This document shows positions 52,390 through 56,333 of a stretch of DNA of 56,333 bases, in pieces. The position numbers and the translations under genes are program-made. The DNA is taken from contig MFNF01000004.1 of NCBI GenBank assembly GCA_001783715.1, positions 1-56,333 of the forward strand, read 5' to 3'. The notes under the pieces are model-generated. The model was not told the origin of the DNA, searched no databases, and worked only from the letters and a program-made list of their open reading frames with translations. Position 1 is the first letter of the stretch. Each line of letters begins with the position of its first letter. Source of the stretch: Candidatus Lambdaproteobacteria bacterium RIFOXYD2_FULL_56_26 (lineage in GTDB: Bacteria; SAR324; XYD2-FULL-50-16).

Positions 52390-52472
52390 ATGGACAACGA
52401 CACCGGGCTGGTTTATTATCACTTCCGTTACTACGACCCCAGCCTGGGCCGATTCCTCACCCCCGACAACCT
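52390..52472 (+). repeat. Exact 83-base direct repeat, copy 1 (Rhs core)
   Basis: Identical base for base to 56251-56333, where the window ends, so the full repeat is longer or equal. The match starts abruptly at ATGG; the bases before it differ. Confidence 0.97.
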
Positions 52473-53367
52473 GATCCCCGGCGGTGGCGACGATCCCCAG
52501 GAGTACAACCGCTACGCCTACGTCAACGGCAACCCGGTCAAATACACCGACCCGACTGGGCATTGGAAGACTCCAGGGTGGGCAAAATCGATTGCAGACA
52601 ATGCCACCAAGGTATGGCACGGCATAATTGACCCTATTGCTGGGGCTTTTGAAGGCCCGTGCGTAAAAGACCCTTCGTCTTGCATGCCGGAGCCTCCGCC
52701 TTGCGTAAAAAATCCTTCGTCCTGCATCGAGCCCATTGTGGAGAAAGCTGAGGACTATCTAGCAAAACTTGGTCCGAATTTGGCGGCTCTTTTGGTTGTT
52801 CCTTTGTTGGCTTTCAACCAAAGTGCTGTCGCAAACGCAAAAGCTTTTTTGAACAGTAAAACCGCTGCAGCCGGGCTTTGGGGACAGCTAAAAGGACCAG
52901 GAACTTTTAAGTTTAATCCTAGTGCTTTTTCCGGAAAAATTGCATCAATACATGAAAACGCACGCCAACAGGTTAAAAAATGGTATTTCCAGACCGTGGA
53001 GTCCGGAGCAACTTGGGCTTTAGCCGGCCTTCTTGTCGCTGTTGCTGGAATTTACGGATGCATTCAGGGTGGCTGGCTGGCAGAAATTGTCAGTCAAATG
53101 GTAACAAAGATCGGTTGCAAGTCTCTGGCCGTCATAACGGGGTATTACACGATGTATTGGGGGCAATATCGGTATAATAAAAAAATCGAAGGGAAGGAGA
53201 CCGGGCCTCATACAGCCAGTGAGGCTCACGAGTATGCAATGAATAAGGTGTTGTCAATGTATGGCGACCTTAATAAGGCTATTACAGAGTTTTTCGACCG
53301 ATGGAACCCTGACAACGGCAAAGACAAAAGCAACAATGGAAACGAAGGCAATACAGGTACAGGCTAA
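52390..53367 (+). CDS. Displaced Rhs C-terminal tip with unique effector-like domain
   Basis: 325 residues. The first 60 residues are the Rhs repeat-associated core (NDTGLVYYHFRYYDPSLGRF, then NRYAYVNGNPVKYTDPTGH), which normally ends a long Rhs protein. After it the sequence changes to a variable C-terminal domain: cysteine/proline repeats (CVKDPSSC, CVKNPSSC), two hydrophobic helices (LAALLVVPLLAF, ALAGLLVAVAGIYG) and a glycine/asparagine tail. The body of an Rhs protein is missing, so this is an orphan tip of the kind left by tip exchange. The first 83 bases repeat exactly at 56251-56333. The helices suggest a membrane-acting toxin (inference). Confidence 0.72.
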   Translation: MDNDTGLVYYHFRYYDPSLGRFLTPDNLIPGGGDDPQEYNRYAYVNGNPVKYTDPTGHWKTPGWAKSIADNATKVWHGIIDPIAGAFEGPCVKDPSSCMPEPPPCVKNPSSCIEPIVEKAEDYLAKLGPNLAALLVVPLLAFNQSAVANAKAFLNSKTAAAGLWGQLKGPGTFKFNPSAFSGKIASIHENARQQVKKWYFQTVESGATWALAGLLVAVAGIYGCIQGGWLAEIVSQMVTKIGCKSLAVITGYYTMYWGQYRYNKKIEGKETGPHTASEAHEYAMNKVLSMYGDLNKAITEFFDRWNPDNGKDKSNNGNEGNTGTG

Positions 53368-53373
53368 AGCCCA

Positions 53374-54099
53374 ATGTTAAGCAATCAAAACTGGAGAATA
53401 ACATGGTTTTACCTTTGTGTTGCCTTATGTTTATTTCTGCTTTATGGAGAAGCCCAAGCGGAAGAACGAGTGAATCGTTTTTATTACTTTGAACTCGGAC
53501 GGGCAATTCTGCTGGTGGGGGAGGAAGGTAAGGAGCCCTCTGCCCGACTGGGTTCTTCCTTTGCTCCAAACCTGATTCCGTATGTCGGATTTTTTTACAA
53601 CAATGAACCAAGGTTTTTAGAGCGCCTTTTCATAGACTGGCGTGCCTATGTAAATTGGACCAATTATGATTGGCAATATACGACCAATGAACCTTTGGAC
53701 CGTTCGCTGGGAGTCAGGGATGCTGGTGGCGTGAATTTTTTCAGCATCAACCTGACTCCCAGGTTGGTTTTGGCTTTAGATTTCGGACTACAACTTTATG
53801 CGGGGCCTACCATTACACATGGTACATTTGATGGCAATTTTTACTTAACCCATGGGGAGGACCGGTCTTCCGAATGCGAGAAAGCGGTAAAAATGAACTC
53901 GGGCACCGGAATTCGAGAAAACTGCGAAAGAGTGCATGTCCAATCAACCCGCACAGCTTCGACCCGTGAGGTTGGCCTTGTGTGGCTTTCAAAGGTGGGC
54001 AATTGGGGGGTACGCTATCGTTCTCCATTCAGTGTGAAGGCAAGCAACTTGAAGTTTGCAGAGCAAGGCGGGCTGTATTTGTTTTATGAAACCAAGTAA
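53374..54099 (+). CDS. Secreted two-cysteine protein, Rhs-linked family, copy 2
   Basis: 241 residues, starting 6 bases after the Rhs tip stop. The N-terminal hydrophobic segment (WFYLCVALCLFLLYGEAQA) is a signal peptide with cleavage after AQA. It shares with copy 3 the block LQLYAGP, then FYLTHGEDRSSECEKAV and NCERV, then T-rich strands and GVRYRSPF. The paired cysteines probably form a disulfide. Alternating hydrophobic strands suggest a small beta-barrel. Its place directly after an orphan Rhs tip is the position of an immunity gene, but the signal peptide would put it in the periplasm or outer membrane. Confidence 0.52.
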   Translation: MLSNQNWRITWFYLCVALCLFLLYGEAQAEERVNRFYYFELGRAILLVGEEGKEPSARLGSSFAPNLIPYVGFFYNNEPRFLERLFIDWRAYVNWTNYDWQYTTNEPLDRSLGVRDAGGVNFFSINLTPRLVLALDFGLQLYAGPTITHGTFDGNFYLTHGEDRSSECEKAVKMNSGTGIRENCERVHVQSTRTASTREVGLVWLSKVGNWGVRYRSPFSVKASNLKFAEQGGLYLFYETK

Positions 54100-54202
54100 T
54101 TTTTCTACGTTATATCAACTTTCACCAAAACATAAACACGGGGAAACATTTGCATTCAAATTTTATCCCGGTTCCAACATCCTCCACTCCCATTGAGTCA
54201 AA

Positions 54203-55009
54203 TTGGTCGGATTTCTTTGCCCCAATAAAATAAAGTTACAAAGAATAATCTCTGTTTTAGGGATTCTTTCTCTTGCTTTGCTGGCCCTGGCAAAAAACAT
54301 AAGGGCTCAGGAATCGGTGCGTCCGTTTTTGGGGTATGAACTAGGCGAAGCAAATCTTTGGGTGGAAAAGAAAAGTGCCGATACTTCTGCTTGGATCATC
54401 GACGGGCTGCGACCAACGATGGGGATGATTTTTGAACAATGGCAGGATAGCGAAACGGGATTCAGGTTTGAGTGGCGCCCTGCGATCAGGTTCAATTCCT
54501 ATTTCATGCAAAATGATGGCATCAAAGATGGTGAAACAATCTATAACTCCAACTATAGCCTGCTTGATTACTATGCGTGGTCTATGGATTTACGGATGGT
54601 TTACGAAGACCATCCGGATACTCGTAGAGGACTGCAATTGTACGCCGGACCGGTTTTTGCGTACGGGCTCTTGTCGGGACGGGTTTTTTTAACTCGTGGT
54701 TCGGACCGCACGCCCAAATGTGTGACCGAAACCTATGAAAACTATAATAAGGATATCAATCATTCGGCCTGTGAAAGAGTCAATTTTTCCTCGATCCAAA
54801 CTTTAGCGACTGTGCAGATTGGTGCCGCATGGCTGTTTTATTGGGGAGAATTTGGAGTAAAGTATCGTACTCCCTTCCGTTGGGAAACGGCAAACTTTCG
54901 ACTGAAACAATCAGAAAGCCCAGTTCTTTATCTGGAAAGCCCGCAATTCGCAGAATTCGTAATTGAAACCTTTGGTCCAATATTTCGAGACTTCTTCGAA
55001 TTCCCATAG
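54203..55009 (+). CDS. Secreted two-cysteine protein, Rhs-linked family, copy 3
   Basis: 268 residues if read from the TTG at 54203. No ATG lies before the signal peptide (RIISVLGILSLALLALAKNIRA), so the start is uncertain and the gene could be slightly damaged at its 5' end. Paralogue of copy 2: LQLYAGPVFAYGLLSGRVFL, RGSDRTPKC, SACERVNFSS and GVKYRTPFRWETANF line up. It has more room between the two cysteines than the others. The adjacent Rhs frame begins inside its last codons in another frame. Confidence 0.48.
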   Translation: MVGFLCPNKIKLQRIISVLGILSLALLALAKNIRAQESVRPFLGYELGEANLWVEKKSADTSAWIIDGLRPTMGMIFEQWQDSETGFRFEWRPAIRFNSYFMQNDGIKDGETIYNSNYSLLDYYAWSMDLRMVYEDHPDTRRGLQLYAGPVFAYGLLSGRVFLTRGSDRTPKCVTETYENYNKDINHSACERVNFSSIQTLATVQIGAAWLFYWGEFGVKYRTPFRWETANFRLKQSESPVLYLESPQFAEFVIETFGPIFRDFFEFP

Positions 55010-55020
55010 AAAGCGTAACA

Positions 55021-56333
55021 TTGTACCCTGAAACTGGCCCGATTATTGGGAGCAAGCCCAACGTGATTCCTCAAGGGACCAACGTGGCCCCGGAAAGTGC
55101 GGTTTCGGAAACCCAAGACTTTAAATACGATGCCCTGGACCGATTGACCCAAGCTTTCGGCTCCTATGGGCAAAAGGAATACCGCTACGATGCGGTCGGG
55201 AACCTGACCTTGATGAGCGGCAATCGGGTGATGAACTTCAACTACGACGGCTTCACCCTGACTTCCGGCACGGGGCTGGAGATGCGCTACGACGGGCTGG
55301 GCAATACCACCGACAAGCTGATGGGTGGGGTCTTGTGGCAGTACCAGTACGACGACCTTGGCCGTATGGCAGCGGTGTTTAAGGACGGCCAGTTGGTCCA
55401 AACTATGGCCTACGATTTCCGGGGAGAACGGGTGGCCAGGGTGGTGTTCCAAGGCAACGCATCCAACCGAGTTTACGCCACTTTTTACCCTGCCGAAGGT
55501 ATGGAAGTCCGGGTCTACGAACAGACGGACCGGATCGTGGTCACCAAGGTGGTCAGCGCCGGAGCGGCCGGTCGGCTGGCCAGTTATGACGAGGAATTCA
55601 GCCGGGCGGACCTCAACAAGGCCGGGCAGTATGGAGCCTATGCCAATCTGTTTGACCCAACCCACCCCAAAGGGTTGGCGCTGGTAGTCCTTTACCGAGG
55701 TTTGGCTTTCCTTCATCGCCCCCCGGTAGAGCGGGCGGTTCCCTTGGTGCTCTTTGGGCTGGCGATCTTTGTTTTGGTCAGCTTGCTGCTGTCGAGTCTG
55801 TTCAATGAAGTCCGAGACCGGCGGTTCAAAAGCGGGTTTAACCCCTTCTCTCGGGGACTGGCCTTCTCCATGGTGGTGATGTTGGTTTGGACCGCAGGTT
55901 GTACCAACAAAAACAACAATGACGTTGCCCCTACGGCAGATGGGGGCAACGGCTACATCGGCACCCAGCCGGTCAACACCACCCCCACCGGCAACGATCA
56001 GGTCCCCCCGCCCGCCGAGGCCAACCCGGACTATTCTACCGAGGAGCAAGTCCCCGCCCCGGCGGTGCCGACGATCACCCACAAGTCCTTTTACCACGCC
56101 AACCAAGTCCAGACCGCCACGATGGTCACCGACGACCAAGGCAAGCTGTCCGCCAAGTTGCGCCACTTGCCCTACGGCGAGGTGCATGAACCTTCCTCTT
56201 ACGGCCATGAACGGGTCCAAAAGAAATTCGCCTCCTTCACCGGACAGGAGATGGACAACGACACCGGGCTGGTTTATTATCACTTCCGTTACTACGACCC
56301 CAGCCTGGGCCGATTCCTCACCCCCGACAACCT
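55021..56333 (+). pseudogene. Rhs-family gene fragment, 5' truncated, runs off right edge
   Basis: The open frame extends from 54967 to the window end with no normal start; a TTG at 55021 or GTG at 55063 are the first possible ones. YD-type repeats come first (FKYDALDRLTQAFGSYGQKE, YRYDAVGNLTLMSG, MRYDGLGNTTDKLMGG), then a hydrophobic section (AVPLVLFGLAIFVLVSLLLS) and a second one ending VVMLVWTAGC, a lipobox-like sequence. An N/T/P-rich linker follows, and then the Rhs core. Thousands of residues of N-terminal Rhs body are missing, replaced by copy 3. It may be a recombined tip donor rather than a working gene, or the 5' part of a tip that continues outside. Confidence 0.65.
56251..56333 (+). 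repeat. Exact 83-base direct repeat, copy 2 (Rhs core)
   Basis: Same sequence as 52390-52472. It is in frame with the Rhs fragment at 55021, which shows that the orphan tip at 52390 came from a core of this type. Confidence 0.97.

Noticed and set aside
54928-56283. 451-codon leftward frame opposite the Rhs fragment
   Set aside because: The plus strand has clear Rhs repeats; the minus frame is a shadow.
52390-56333. Insertion sequence or transposon explaining the direct repeat
   Set aside because: The repeat is coding Rhs core sequence, there is no transposase, and there are no terminal inverted repeats.

Overview
The window comes from a diazotrophic, Gram-negative (diderm) bacterium. LptA- and LptC-like proteins and a lipid A acyltransferase-like protein indicate an LPS outer membrane, and a near-complete molybdenum nitrogenase cluster indicates nitrogen fixation. 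The species cannot be named from sequence alone. Gene content and the evenly GC-rich coding style would suit an early-branching proteobacterial lineage (for example SAR324/Lambdaproteobacteria or Magnetococcia), but that is a guess.

Layout. (1) 1-918: a HindVP-type restriction endonuclease that runs off the left edge. (2) 1048-28111: mostly housekeeping genes. A leftward run holds a HEAT-repeat protein, dxs, a DUF2007 protein, a phosphohexomutase, a DUF465 protein, a prepilin peptidase and ilvE. Then come a CheW-like gene, cmk, dinB, murF, a cytoplasmic multi-PAS kinase with a receiver-kinase partner, a leftward scpB-proB-PBP1A run, a gamma-carbonic-anhydrase-like gene with an lpxL-like, lptC, lptA and Upf1-like helicase run, and a marR-methyltransferase pair with a clear operator palindrome. 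(3) 28118-30652: a CHASE4 membrane kinase with CheA-like phosphotransfer and ATPase domains. (4) 30884-51507: the nif region. A leftward operon nifHDKEN-nifX-fdxB-draG-(rhodanese/NifU fusion)-DUF683 and a rightward operon nifW-nifZ-nifL-nifA diverge from a shared control region at 39898-40217. This region carries two sigma-54 promoters and a central NifA upstream activator sequence. After nifA lies an AT-rich three-gene cassette (short peptide, ATP-grasp ligase, membrane protein), then leftward nifB-nifT-nifV with its own sigma-54 promoter and activator site, and rightward draT plus a tandem-domain SagB-type oxidoreductase. (5) 51588 to the right edge: an Rhs region. It contains a displaced Rhs C-terminal tip, three related secreted proteins sharing a two-cysteine signature, and an Rhs gene fragment whose last 83 bases repeat the start of the displaced tip exactly.

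How the genes work together. NifHDK form nitrogenase. NifB, NifE, NifN, NifX and NifV make the iron-molybdenum cofactor with its homocitrate, NifW and NifZ assist MoFe protein maturation, and FdxB and the NifU-like fusion probably serve electron or Fe-S supply. Control appears triple: a NifL-like sensor next to NifA, a NifA that itself carries the cysteine motif of oxygen-sensitive NifAs, and DraT/DraG switching of NifH by ADP-ribosylation (the target arginine is present).

The most novel-looking items are the ATP-grasp peptide cassette embedded in the nif region (a graspetide-like RiPP system by inference), the joint presence of NifL and a cysteine-motif NifA, a NifW with a cysteine-rich tail, and the Rhs-linked family of two-cysteine secreted proteins.
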